Source: Primula veris (lineage: Eukaryota; Streptophyta; Magnoliopsida; Ericales; Primulaceae). Taken from it: a stretch of DNA of 64,000 bases. The translations under genes were made by a program, and so were the position numbers. This document shows, in pieces, positions 11,607-22,660 of the stretch. Below the pieces are notes generated by a model. The model was not told the origin of the DNA, ran no database searches, and saw nothing but the letters and a program-made list of their open reading frames with translations. The DNA lies in assembly GCA_963682055.1 (NCBI GenBank), contig OY821742.1, positions 9,579,752-9,643,751 of the forward strand. Reading direction: 5' to 3'. The stretch's first letter is position 1. Each line of letters starts with the position of its first letter.

Positions 11607-12698
11607 TATGATTCAGGAAAACAAAGTTGGATTGGAAAATTACAATTAAGCTCTTAAGGTAAATTGGAAAGGTTTGAGCTTTCAGGAGGAACTTATACTA
11701 TTTAATATGGCCTACAAGTATTGAGGTTGGAGCATTGGTTTGATGACTCTTTGTAATGAAAATCATTGGCTCATAGGGAGAGTGACAAACGGAAAAAACA
11801 AAGTAATATGACAAGCTAGCCGGCTAGGAGAGAACAACAATGCTAAAGAGGAAATAATGGAAAGTCCAAGGATTCTCATAGATTGTGTATTTCCTAGTTT
11901 TCATCTTGTTTTTTCTATAATAGAAAACTAATCAACAATGTGGGCGTTGAAACCTGGTGGCGAACACTATAGGGTCGGATCTCTCATTCACTTGGACCAA
12001 GCATTTCCCTCTTCTCATTTTGTTTTTGATGGCATTTTCTTTGCCTATATACGATTTTTCTTTGTCTATATACGGTTTTTATTGATTAAAAACCCTCTAT
12101 CCGAATCCCAACATGAAATGACTAATATACGATTGGAATGAAATATATGAAAAGAAATATGCAACTCTGGACCTGAACCTACAATCTTTTATGAGAGAAG
12201 ATGCATATGGGTTCCAATCTCTGTTTTAAAAACCTTGCTTCCGAGCTTAAAAATTCTTTGCAATAAGCTCAAAGCTTTTGAAGCTAAAAGCTTACACTTT
12301 AGTATAATTCTTACAAAAACGCTTCAACTAGGGATTTAAAACATTGGTTTTAACCCTCTAGGAAAATTTCATTGACTTGAACTTGCTGTAAATCAGTTGT
12401 GAGAAGGCCAAATAATATCAGAATATGACTGATAAATAGGTAAAGAACAAGATGAAGACAACGTCCTCAACTAGAAGTCTAGAGCATCCCTACATATACT
12501 TTATATGCCATAACATATATATCAACTTAGTTAGGACAGAAAGTTCTCATCGATTCAATAAAGATTGGTGCATGACATAAAGTCGATGCTTCGTAGCATC
12601 ACATTCTGAGTAAGTTGCTGCAACTTGTCGAAACCTTAAGATAATCTGTATATTTTTAACCTTTATAGTTCGTCATCGAATTCACAATGAACAATGAC
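11607..12698. other. Intergenic / F-box promoter region
   Basis: Upstream of the minus-strand F-box gene. AT-rich, with no recognised gene or complete element. Confidence 0.5.
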
Positions 12699-14328
12699 GT
12701 AATTACAGTCAGGTAAGTTTTACAGTATCGCTTATCATATACCGATGGCAGTTGCGTCAATATATATCAAAAATAGATATCTAAATATGTGATAGATTGA
12801 CTGTCATTTCGTTGATGTATGTTGTCACACCATTAGTTACTTAATTGAATGAAATCGATAGATTGAGACCCAGATTGGTAAAATTTAAAAATTAAGTACT
12901 AAATTAACAATTTACAATAGTATATGGTACAAAAACATATTTTGTCCTAAGGTTTATGGTATGCGGTTGTTTTACCTTTTCGAAATCTATTTTGAAGGGT
13001 AAAAAATTCTCAAAAAGAAGATAGGAGTTTGTGCATTTTTTAAGCCTTTTTCACACTAAACTAAAATACTAAACTGTTCAAAAACAAGAACCTTCTAATA
13101 AAATATGTTTGTATATTTACAATTTAATTATAAGTTTAAAATAGTTGACAAATGATTTGTCAATAAAATATTACACTTCTTTTTTAAGTAAAAAAGTTAC
13201 ACCATTGCTCAAACTACAATGCAACTTTATTTAAGCAAACCTTTCCCATTGCGGTTTAAGCAAATTTTGACCAAACAATCCGATGCTAGCCCCTAAATTC
13301 TAGACTCAACTCTTTCTTGTTTGGATGTTCACCAATAATTGAAAGACAGACCTATTGTTTTGAAATTGATTCATAACAATCACCATGTTTTCAATAACTT
13401 AACATAAAGTATGTTAGTGTAGAGCTGCAAATGACCCATGTCGTGTCGAGCCCCGCTCTAATCAATCTCAACTCGTTTTTTAAACGAGCTCCAAATCCAT
13501 GTTCAGGCTCGACTTGTTTGTAAATCAGTTATAGTCGAGCCCGTTCACATCCTATAAATATCACATACCCTAAATAATGGAAAAACAACACGTTGCATTT
13601 CATATAGAGCGGATATACATCTCAGCCATCAATGTTACAGCGTTACTTATTATTCAGGTGCTTCCAAAGGCGGCCCAGGTGGCAGTCGAGCAAGATTCGA
13701 GCCTCGGACAATGAAAGATTAAAGAAAATTTAGGGCAATCCGAAGGTCCAACCATGTATACGATTATTAGAATATTAAAACTTAATTCAGTAAATAATAT
13801 TATGAATGTGTGTAGTGTAGCGGTAAAAGATAGTATTTTAGTACTCAATGGTCAGGGATTCAAATCCACTCATCGTCTAATTTTAATTTTTTTTATATAA
13901 AAAGCCACAAATCGGGTCAACAACTTTTTTTTTAGTCTCGCACAATACTAACGGGCCGGCACTCGTGCTTCCACTTTTATGTTTAAGCAAAATAATCTTG
14001 ATGATGAAAGTTTGAGCAAAGAGAAAGAACAAGAACTCTTAAAACAATCGGACAAATATCTCCTTCATATGAAAACAATTGGAAAACCTTAGTTGAGAGT
14101 GCCATTGACAAAAACTATACTACCTCTACTAAAGGAGGCAAAATTCATTACACCAATGAGCTAGGCAATTTTCGCTCTTGAGCGCAACTCAATCACAGAC
14201 ATAGAAGAACAGATGTTGATATAAATACCGGTATTACAACAATATATATTTAAGGAACATAAGTTGTGATGCATATAATGACGCATTTGCAACGAAACAT
14301 GAGAAACAAGACAGTCCAGAGTATGATC
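12699..14328. repeat. 1.6-kb direct repeat, copy 2
   Basis: Paralogue of 8740-10349. Homology stops exactly where the copia LTR begins. In copy 1 the F-box gene follows at the equivalent point, so a second F-box copy may once have been here and been lost. Confidence 0.9.
13805..13900 (+). mobile_element. Possible tRNA-derived SINE remnant
   Basis: A Pol III box A-like TAGTGTAGCGGTAAAAG is followed about 25 bases later by a box B-like GGGATTCAAATCC, then by T-rich sequence. The equivalent place in the other 1.6-kb repeat (near 9840-9900) has both boxes damaged. No clear target duplication was found. Confidence 0.3.
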
Positions 14329-14707
14329 TGTTGGAAAAACATGTGAAAACATGGGTGTTTCCGAATGGTCACTGGACCAACTTCGAGTCATTATTTCGTG
14401 TAACAGCGCTGAGTTGTTTATACCGTAATCAACGTGGTTGAGTAGCCCGTGTGACGAGCTTCGTAACGGTATATCACATGACCTATTCGGAGAATGGGTG
14501 TGAATACAAAGTGGCTTCAAAGTTGGTACCTCGGAAGCTCAAATCTGGAAAAACGAAATGGTTAATGAGAAAAACCATTTAGTATAATCCCATATTGGAA
14601 GATTAAGAGTTAATCTTACAATATATATACCATACCAACCCATGTAGTTATTAAACTAACATGTCCACATACACCTAAGAGTATTAGTGTGTACCACACA
14701 CGCGCGC

Positions 14708-14925
14708 TCGCTCGTGTCTCGTGTCTCGTGTCTCGGGTCTCGTGTCTCGGGTCTCGGGGCACGGGCACGGGCACGGGCACGGGCACGGGCTGACTTGGGA
14801 CTTGGGACTTGGGACTTGGGACTTGGGACTTGGGACTTGGGACTTGGGACTTGGGACTTGGGACTTGGGACTTGGGATTTGGGGAATGTCTCGGGTCTAG
14901 GGTCTAGGGTCTTGGGTCTTGGGTC
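14708..14925 (+). repeat. G-rich hexamer/heptamer array in 5' LTR U3
   Basis: Successive blocks are a TCTCGGG/TCTCGTG series, about five GGGCAC hexamers, about twelve GGGACTT heptamers, then a few GGGTCTT/GGGTCTA units. Every unit carries a GGG run on the element's sense strand. The array ends about 100 bp upstream of the TATA box. Confidence 0.95.
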
Positions 14926-15026
14926 CAAACCCGAATAGGGAGTTTTGTATAAAATACAAAAGGATTCTGGGGGTGTAACTCCCAGAATTAAAGACCAACA
15001 TTTATGGTTGCGGTTTCAGTAGAGCC

Positions 15027-15035
15027 TATAAAAGG
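15027..15035 (+). promoter_or_regulatory. LTR TATA box
   Basis: TATAAAAGG, repeated at 21916-21924 in the 3' LTR. Transcription would start roughly 30 bp downstream, which would define the U3/R border. Confidence 0.7.
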
Positions 15036-15445
15036 CAGCCATCCCCCTCTCATTTCAGTACACCATCATACACACAACTCACAGCATAAGCATACACTTA
15101 GTGAGAGAGAACCGCACCACCAACAGCTCGACCTGTGGTTCGGTGCCGGTTTCCATACGAGCCACTCTGAGATAGAAGTTGTACCTTGGGAACAAAGTCC
15201 CGAAACCAGAAACCTTTAAAGGTGGTTCGGGAAATATTGTTTAAGGGAAACTGCTCAGCAGTTGCCTCTTCTTTTACTTTATGTTATTTATTTTTCAGTC
15301 TTTTACTTTCTGTCCATTTCATTTCAGTACCGTTTCATTTCTGTAATTTACTTTCCTGTACTGTTTCTTTTCTGTATTTACATTTCAGTACTGTTTACTT
15401 TCAGTCTTTCGATTCTGTTATTTACTTTTCAGTTCTGTAATTTCC

Positions 15446-15770
15446 AGTATTTACAAAAAACAGTCCGGCAGTTTTTTATTTGTTAAAAAACCAGTCCGGC
15501 AGTTTTTTATGCTTTAAAACCAGTCCAGTTTGTTTTGTTCAAAACCAGTCCGGCAGTTTGTTTAAAACCAGTCCGGCAGTTTGTTAAAACCAGTCCGGCA
15601 GTTTTGTTTAAAACCAGTCCGGCAGTTTTGTTTAAAACCAGTCCGGCAGTTTGTTAAAACCAGTCCGGCAGTTTCTGTAAAACCAGTCCGGCAGTTTCTG
15701 TAAAACCAGTCCGGCAGTTTCTTTAAAACAGTCCGGCAGTTTCTTTATTTCAGTCCAGCAGTTTTATTTA
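15446..15770 (+). repeat. CAGTCCGGCAGTTT tandem repeats in R/U5 of 5' LTR
   Basis: About 13-14 copies of a 20-26-bp unit with core AACCAGTCCGGCAGTTT, spaced by T/A-rich linkers. The same array occurs at 22340-22660. It lies downstream of the TATA box, so it would be in the retrotransposon transcript leader and tail. Confidence 0.9.
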
Positions 15771-15900
15771 TTTGTTGAGTCAGGAATTGTAATTCATATT
15801 CCAATTGTGAGAAATAAAATTGTTTATTTCCTTTGCGTTCCTGTCTCTTTTATTTATTGTCCTTTCATTATTGTATTCGAAATAGTACCAAAAACCAACA

Positions 15901-16251
15901 ATCTTAAACAATACTATTTTTTGGTTTTTCTATTTTCGAAATAAGAAAGGACTTTTCTTTTTTATTTTATTGTTGTTGACGTCTCGGTTTTTATTCTCGC
16001 AAAATCATTGCTAGTTTTCTAGAAATTGAAATTTGCACATAGAATAAATCCGAATTGGGTTTTAATCTCTTTTATTCTAGAATACTATAAAGAATTCTTA
16101 GTGAAATCAAAAGTGATTTGATTTTCACGCTAGAATCTCTTTCATTGGTTTTTATTCTTTTAAAGCAATCTAATTAAGTTATAATTAGTATTTGCGATAA
16201 AGAATTTAGGTTTCTTGCGAGAAACTAAACGGTTTTATATTGTCATTTCAG
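15901..16251 (+). other. Copia leader between LTR and gag
   Basis: About 350 bp of AT-rich untranslated leader. A tRNA primer site could not be assigned. Confidence 0.6.
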
Positions 16252-19200
16252 ATGACTAATGAGGATCAAATACCCACCGTTTCTTCGGAAAACGTGCAGG
16301 GCGCACTTGTGATTGGCAGTAGCCATAACAATGCGAGCGCTGCGAGTGGGGGGGCTCAGGCTCAGGCTGAGGCCGAAGCTGCTGCGGCAAAGGCTGCGGC
16401 CGACGCTGCTGCGGCAGAGGCTGATGCTATGGCTGCGGCTGCGGCCGCAGCACAGGCTGCTGCTAAGGCTGCGGCCAAGGCAGCGCTTGTGGCTGCAGCC
16501 AGGGCAAAGGGCAAGGCTCCGGCAACACCGGCGATGCCAATGTTGCCAACCTCTCAACTGGAGAGACCGGAAAAGTTTAGGGGCAACAACTTCAAACGTT
16601 GGCAGCAAAAGATGCTGTTTTATTTAACTGCCCTTAATCTGACCCGGTTTCTTAAGGAGTCTGCACCCGTCCTAAGCGAGGACGATGAGGACGTGCAGAC
16701 GGTTTCGGCGGTGGAAGCGTGGAAACACGGCGACTACCTATGCCGGAACTACATCCTGTGTGCTCTGGATGACACTCTCTTCAGTGTATTCGAGCCCAAG
16801 GCTTCTGCAAAGGAGCTTTGGGAGTCTCTCGAACGAAAGTACAAAGTGAATAACGCTGGCGCAAAGAAATTTGTCGTCACGGACTTTCACGAGTACATGA
16901 TGACTGATGGGAAGAGTGTTATCGAGCAGGTTGAGGAACTCCAACTCATATACCATAGGCTTGAGGTTGAAGGGCTAGTTATCAACGAACCTTTCCAAGT
17001 GGCATTAATGATTGAGAAACTGCCACCTTCTTGGAAAGAGTTTCAAAACTACCTGAAACACAAGCGAAAGGCTATGACCTTGGAGGGACTCATTGAGAGG
17101 CTCAATGTTGAGCAAAGCAACCGCCGATCCGGAAGGAAAGGCGGTGGCGGAGCAGGCAACGCGGTTGCCAAGGCCCATGTGGTTGAGGACGCTGTGTCTA
17201 AGCGGAAACGCTTTGACAGCGGAGTCGGTGCCTCTCTCAAGAAGAAATTCATGGGAGACTGCTTTGTGTGCAACAAACCGGGCCATCGTGCCGCGGATTG
17301 TAAGATGCGCACCGACAAGCCCAAACCCCCCCCAAAGAGGAAGTTCCAAGGGAAAGGGAGGAAGAGGGCACCTGCTCAAGCTAATGTGGCTGAGGGAGGA
17401 GATGATGCTGGACAGGACTATATGCACCTGAGTGCTGTGGTCTCGGAAGTGAACCTGGTGGGGAGCAACCCAAAGGAATGGTGGCTGGACACAGGCGCCA
17501 CTAGTCACATCTGTGCCAGCAAATGGATGTTCAAGACCTATACGGCCGTGGACAATGAGAGCTGCTTCATGGGGAACTCGGCTACTTCCAGGGTGGAAGG
17601 AAAAGGAACCGTGCTGCTGAAGATGACATCGGGAAAGGAGCTCACACTGAATGGCGTGCTCCATGTGCCAGAAATTCGCAAGAATCTGGTTTCCGGGTCC
17701 GTGATGGTGAACAAAGGATTTAAACTTGTATTTGAATCTGCAAAAATTGTAATCACTTTAAACGGAATGTATGTAGGCCGTGGCTATATGACCAACGGCA
17801 TGTTTAAATTAAATGTTGGTACTCCGGCTCCTAAAGCCGAGTTAGCTATTGAGGGTACTAAGGCTGAGGCCAGTACCAAGAATAATGTAATCGTGAATGT
17901 TGCCCAAGTGGCCAATAAAACTTCGTTTGCTTATTCTTGCGATTCATTTAATTTATGGCATGGTAGATTAGGTCATGTGAATGCTAATTCGATGAAGAAA
18001 TTAATATCACTGAATCTACTACCTAATTTTGTATTTGATAAACAACATAAATGTGAGGTTTGTGTTGAAGCAAAATTAACCAAGTCTTCGTATCAACATA
18101 TTGAACGAAGTACTGAACCTCTCGGTCTAATACACACGGATGTATGCGACTTAAAGTTTATACAAACGCGAGGAGGGAAAAAGTATTTCATCACGTTTAT
18201 AGATGATTGTACTAGATACTGCTATGTCTACTTAATGAGAAGTAAAGACGAAGCGGTAGAGAAATTCGCTCTTTATAAGACCGAAGTAGAGAATCAACTC
18301 AATAAAAAGATTAAAATATTGAGGAGTGATAGAGGCGGTGAATACGAAGCACCGTTTGCGCAGATATGCGCAGAAAATGGCATTATACATCAAACGACAG
18401 CCCCATACTCTCCGGAGCAGAATGGGGTTGCCGAGCGTAAGAATAGGACGCTCAAGGAAATGATGAATGCTATGTTAATAAGTTCTGGGTTACCCCAGAA
18501 CATGTGGGGGGAAGCGCTGCTTTCCGCCAACTATGTATTGAACAAGCTACCACATAAGAAACGTGATAAACCACCTTATGAACTATGGAAAGGCCATAGG
18601 CCGAGCTATAAATTCTTAAGGGTTTGGGGTTGTCTCGCGAAGGTCCTTGTCTCGCTTCCTAAAAGAACGAGAATAGGGCCAAAGACGGTAGACTGTGTGT
18701 TCATAGGATATGCACAAAACAGTAGTGCTTATCGTTTTCTCGTGCACAAGTCGGATAATCCCGATGTGCATGCAGATACTATCATCGAAGCTCGAGAAGC
18801 TTCTTTCTTCGAGGAGATCTTTCCCCGCAAGTCTTCCGTAACTGTAGAGACTGAGGAGTCAAACAGTGAGGAAAATGTGGGGGCAAGTGAACCGTTGGAG
18901 GAAGAAGAAGAAGAGCCTCGACGTAGTAAAAGGGCTAGAAAGGAAACGACTTTCGGTCCAGATTTTGTAACCTTCATGATAGAAGGCGAACCGGCGACAT
19001 TCAAACAAGCAATGTCATCCCCGGAAGCCCAATATTGGGAGGAAGCGATCAACAATGAGGTTGAATCGATATTACAAAATCACACTTGGGAACTAGTGGA
19101 TCTACCACCCGGGTGTAAGCCACTAGGACACAAGTGGATCTTCAAGAGGAAGAGAAAGCTCGATGGAACAATCGAGAAATACAAGGCTAGGCTTGTAGTG

Positions 19201-20631
19201 AAAGGTTTTAGACAAACCGAAGGTGTCGACTATTTCGACACCTATGCTCCTGTCTCCAGGAAGACGTCAATCCGGATAGTCATTGCTCTCGCAGCACTGT
19301 TCGATCTGGAAATACATCAAATGGATGTTAAAACGGCTTTCTTGAATGGTGAGTTGGAAGAGGAAATTTACATGGAACAACCGGAAGGGTTTGTGGTTCC
19401 AGGTAAAGCTCACAAGGTGTGTAAACTTGTGAAGTCCTTGTATGGACTTAAACAAGCACCTAAACAATGGCACGAAAAATTTGATAGAGTGATGCTATCA
19501 AACGGTTTTCGGATAAACGAATGTGACAAATGCGTCTACGTAAAAGGAAATGAAAAGGACTACGTGGTAGTCTGCCTCTACGTAGATGACATGATTATAA
19601 TAGGGAGTATTGATAACATCAACTCCACTAAGAAAATGTTGTCACAAAAATTCGAGATGAAAGACTTGGGTGTCGCTGATGTTATACTTGGTATGAAAAT
19701 TACCAAGACATCAGACGGATATGCGCTATCTCAAACTCACTATGTCAGACAGATGCTTGACAAATTTGATAAAGATAGTAGAGCTACATCCAGAACTCCG
19801 ATAGAGATCTCAACCACCCTGAAAAAGAACTTTGGGGAGAGTGTGAGACAATTGGAATATTCTCGAATAATAGGCAGTCTGATGTACGTCATGAACTGTA
19901 CTAGACCAGACATAGCCAACTCAGTGAGTAGACTGAGTAGGTACACCAGTAATCCCAATGAGGAACACTGGAAGGCCATCATGAGACTTCTCAGATACAT
20001 GAGATACACAGCAGACCGAGGGTTGCATTATACCAGATATCCAGCTGTACTGGAAGGGTATTCTGATGCAAACTGGATCTCGGATTCCAACAGTACACGA
20101 TCCACTAGCGGATATGTGTTCGTGATGGGAGGAGCAGCTGTCTCATGGAGATCATCCAAGCAGACGTGCATAGCTAGATCAACTATGGAATCTGAGTTCA
20201 TAGCGTTGGATCTAGCAACAGAAGAGGCTGATTGGCTGAGAAGCTTTCTGGAAGGAATTCCAATGTGGCCGAAACCTGTCCCAGCAATAAGCATGCACTG
20301 CGATAGTCAGTCGGCTATTGGACGGGCGCAGGATCATATGTATAATGGAAAGTCCCGACATATTCGTCGGAGACATAAATCCGTAAGAGAATTGTTAGCT
20401 AACGGTGTGGTGTCCTTAGATTTTGTGAGATCTAAAGACAATATAGCGGATCCATTTACAAAAGGCTTGACTCAGGTAGGAGTTGAAGTTTCATCGAGGG
20501 GAATGGGGTTGAAGCCCATTAAACTGGAAACCTCCTCAGAGGCAACCCAACCCGAACTGGATTCTCCAGCGTCGGGTTCAACGGGAAAACCGAACTGTGG
20601 GGGTGACCGAACAAAGCACTCGGGAACTTAA
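16252..20631 (+). CDS. Copia Gag-Pol polyprotein, intact
   Basis: One 1459-codon frame. I start it at the first ATG (16252), because the open frame extends four codons upstream only through non-ATG codons. Domains in order: an alanine-rich segment (about residues 33-95); a Gag core ([16 protein letters not shown], then LWESLERKY); a CCHC zinc knuckle from residue 337; an aspartic protease with [10 protein letters not shown] near 410; the pre-integrase HGRLGHVN near 570; an integrase with HTDVCD (Asp about 630), RSDRGGEY and NGVAERKNR; a reverse transcriptase with [20 protein letters not shown] and YVDD at 1110-1113; and an RNase H with GYSDANW (Asp about 1272) and ADPFTKG. The order protease-integrase-RT-RNase H is diagnostic of Ty1/copia. 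No stop or frameshift was found, so autonomous activity is possible. The finer lineage is not assigned. Confidence 0.96.
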   Translation: MTNEDQIPTVSSENVQGALVIGSSHNNASAASGGAQAQAEAEAAAAKAAADAAAAEADAMAAAAAAAQAAAKAAAKAALVAAARAKGKAPATPAMPMLPTSQLERPEKFRGNNFKRWQQKMLFYLTALNLTRFLKESAPVLSEDDEDVQTVSAVEAWKHGDYLCRNYILCALDDTLFSVFEPKASAKELWESLERKYKVNNAGAKKFVVTDFHEYMMTDGKSVIEQVEELQLIYHRLEVEGLVINEPFQVALMIEKLPPSWKEFQNYLKHKRKAMTLEGLIERLNVEQSNRRSGRKGGGGAGNAVAKAHVVEDAVSKRKRFDSGVGASLKKKFMGDCFVCNKPGHRAADCKMRTDKPKPPPKRKFQGKGRKRAPAQANVAEGGDDAGQDYMHLSAVVSEVNLVGSNPKEWWLDTGATSHICASKWMFKTYTAVDNESCFMGNSATSRVEGKGTVLLKMTSGKELTLNGVLHVPEIRKNLVSGSVMVNKGFKLVFESAKIVITLNGMYVGRGYMTNGMFKLNVGTPAPKAELAIEGTKAEASTKNNVIVNVAQVANKTSFAYSCDSFNLWHGRLGHVNANSMKKLISLNLLPNFVFDKQHKCEVCVEAKLTKSSYQHIERSTEPLGLIHTDVCDLKFIQTRGGKKYFITFIDDCTRYCYVYLMRSKDEAVEKFALYKTEVENQLNKKIKILRSDRGGEYEAPFAQICAENGIIHQTTAPYSPEQNGVAERKNRTLKEMMNAMLISSGLPQNMWGEALLSANYVLNKLPHKKRDKPPYELWKGHRPSYKFLRVWGCLAKVLVSLPKRTRIGPKTVDCVFIGYAQNSSAYRFLVHKSDNPDVHADTIIEAREASFFEEIFPRKSSVTVETEESNSEENVGASEPLEEEEEEPRRSKRARKETTFGPDFVTFMIEGEPATFKQAMSSPEAQYWEEAINNEVESILQNHTWELVDLPPGCKPLGHKWIFKRKRKLDGTIEKYKARLVVKGFRQTEGVDYFDTYAPVSRKTSIRIVIALAALFDLEIHQMDVKTAFLNGELEEEIYMEQPEGFVVPGKAHKVCKLVKSLYGLKQAPKQWHEKFDRVMLSNGFRINECDKCVYVKGNEKDYVVVCLYVDDMIIIGSIDNINSTKKMLSQKFEMKDLGVADVILGMKITKTSDGYALSQTHYVRQMLDKFDKDSRATSRTPIEISTTLKKNFGESVRQLEYSRIIGSLMYVMNCTRPDIANSVSRLSRYTSNPNEEHWKAIMRLLRYMRYTADRGLHYTRYPAVLEGYSDANWISDSNSTRSTSGYVFVMGGAAVSWRSSKQTCIARSTMESEFIALDLATEEADWLRSFLEGIPMWPKPVPAISMHCDSQSAIGRAQDHMYNGKSRHIRRRHKSVRELLANGVVSLDFVRSKDNIADPFTKGLTQVGVEVSSRGMGLKPIKLETSSEATQPELDSPASGSTGKPNCGGDRTKHSGT

Positions 20632-21096
20632 GTTCCCAGCCCATTTCTAGGATGAAAGAGTGATAGACCTAGACCATCTTAAGGGTGAGCATGAGGCTCT
20701 TAATGAAAACAAGTATCTCGAAGATCGAGAGGGGTGAGTCAGGACACCCTTGACTTGAAATCACCTATGACGAGTGTGTATGGCCGATACTATGTGATGA
20801 GCCATGGGCTAAATCACTAGAGCACTCGGTTGAACTTTGCCAAGGCAGTCCACGGCCAAATATGGACAACAACCAAAGGGCTTAGTAAGTGGTGTAGAGG
20901 GGACACTGTGTGCGCATTACCCTGGTATGCACAAACGCTAAAGGGTTCAAGGCTTAAAGGCTACCCAATAGTAGCATATCAGATTTTACGTCACTACGGC
21001 AGGTTCAAGGCGCGCGCTACCTGTCCTTATGCAGTGAACTCTTGCGGTTTTCTCTCGTATGCATTTAGGAGCATTTTATTTTCAGCCAATTGCATT
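20632..21096 (+). other. Copia 3' untranslated region
   Basis: Non-coding stretch between gag-pol and the polypurine tract. Its diverged counterpart is found in reverse orientation at 43670-44448. Confidence 0.7.
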
Positions 21097-21108
21097 CATG
21101 TGGGGGAT
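21097..21108 (+). promoter_or_regulatory. Polypurine tract of the copia element
   Basis: CATGTGGGGGAT directly precedes the 3' LTR. It would prime plus-strand synthesis. Confidence 0.8.
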
Positions 21109-21487
21109 TGTTGGAAAAACATGTGAAAACATGGGTGTTTCCGAATGGTCACTGGACCAACTTCGAGTCATTATTTCGTGTAACAGCGCTGAGTTGTTTA
21201 TACCGTAATCAACGTGGTTGAGTAGCCCGTGTGACGAGCTTCGTAACGGTATATCACATGACCTATTCGGAGAATGGGTGTGAATACAAAGTGGCTTCAA
21301 AGTTGGTACCTCGGAAGCTCAAATCTGGAAAAACGAAATGGTTAATGAGAAAAACCATTTAGTATAATCCCATATTGGAAGATTAAGAGTTAATCTTACA
21401 ATATATATACCATACCAACCCATGTAGTTATTAAACTAACATGTCCACATACACCTAAGAGTATTAGTGTGTACCACACACGCGCGC

Positions 21488-21737
21488 TCGCTCGGGTCTC
21501 GGGTCTCGGGTCTCGGGTCTCGGGCTCGGGCACGGGCACGGGCACGGGCACGGGCGTGGGCGTGGGCTTGGGCTTGGGCTTGGGCTTGGGCTTGGGATTT
21601 GGGATTTGGGATTTGGGATTTGGGATTTGGGATTTGGGATTTGGGATTTGGGGAATGTCTCGGGTCTTGGGTCTTGGGTCTTGGGTCTTGGGTCTTGGGT
21701 CTTGGGTCTTGGGTCTTGGGTCTTGGGTCTTGGGTCC
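21488..21737 (+). repeat. G-rich array in 3' LTR
   Basis: Same position as 14708-14925 but different unit composition: GGGTCTC, GGGCAC, GGGCGT, about five GGGCTT, about eight GGGATTT, then about eleven GGGTCTT units. Confidence 0.95.
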
Positions 21738-22339
21738 AAACCCGAATAGGGAGTTTTGTATAAAATACAAAAGGAGTCCCTAGAGTTTCCAGCAAGAGAA
21801 ACGTCAGCAATGAATGAGAGTAAATGCTGCGGTTTCAGAATTGATTGAGCGGATTCTGGGGGTGTAACTCCCAGAATTAAAGACCAACATTTATGGTTGC
21901 GGTTTCAGTAGAGCCTATAAAAGGCAGCCATCCCCCTCTCATTTCAGTACACCATCATACACACAACTCACAGCATAAGCATACACTTAGTGAGAGAGAA
22001 CCGCACCACCAACAGCTCGACCTGTGGTTCGGTGCCGGTTTCCATACGAGCCACTCTGAGATAGAAGTTGTACCTTGGGAACAAAGTCCCGAAACCAGAA
22101 ACCTTTAAAGGTGGTTCGGGAAATATTGTTTAAGGAAAACTGCTCAGCAGTTGCCTCTTCTTTTACTTTATGTTATTTATTTTTCAGTCTTTTACTTTCT
22201 GTCCATTTCATTTCAGTACCGTTTCATTTCTGTAATTTACTTTCCTGTACTGTTTCTTTTCTGTATTTACATTTCAGTACTGTTTACTTTCAGTCTTTCG
22301 ATTCTGTTATTTACTTTTCAGTTCTGTAATTTCCAGTAT

Positions 22340-22660
22340 TTACAAAAAACAGTCCGGCAGTTTTTTATTTGTTAAAATCCAGTCCGGCAGTTTTTTATGC
22401 TTTAAAACCAGTCCGGCAGTTTGTTTTGTTCAAAACCAGTCCGGCAGTTTGTTTAAAACCAGTCCGGCAGTTTGTTAAAACCAGTCCGGCAGTTTTGTTT
22501 AAAACCAGTCCGGCAGTTTTGTTTAAAACCAGTCCGGCAGTTTGTTAAAACCAGTCCGGCAGTTTCTGTAAAACCAGTCCGGCAGTTTCTGTAAAACCAG
22601 TCCGGCAGTTTCTTTAAAACAGTCCGGCAGTTTCTTTATTTCAGTCCAGCAGTTTTATTT
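22340..22660 (+). repeat. CAGTCCGGCAGTTT tandem repeats in 3' LTR
   Basis: Counterpart of 15446-15770 with nearly the same unit order. Confidence 0.9.

Larger units (their letters stand above)
14329..15900 (+). repeat. 5' LTR of the copia element
   Basis: TGTTGG...CCAACA. Contains the G-rich array (14708-14925), TATA box (15027) and CAGTCCGGCAG repeats (15446-15770). Lacks a ~78-bp block present in the 3' LTR after position 21770. Confidence 0.93.

Noticed and set aside
14793..14880. Telomere-like G-rich heptamers suggesting an interstitial telomere
   Set aside because: Units are GGGACTT, GGGATTT and GGGTCTT, not TTTAGGG, and lie at the same place in both LTRs.
14656..14938. Long open frames on both strands with Pro/Arg/Asp or Gly/Leu repeats (also 21396-21810)
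   Set aside because: They are translations of the G-rich LTR arrays. Repeats of 6-7 bases keep several frames open at once.
15446..15770. Regularly spaced direct repeats resembling a CRISPR array
   Set aside because: Eukaryotic LTR context, spacers of only a few A/T bases, and the array is duplicated in both LTRs.
16243..16608. Arg/Ser-rich open frame antisense to gag
   Set aside because: Shadow of the alanine-coding repeats. Other antisense frames within 16252-20631 were rejected for the same reason.
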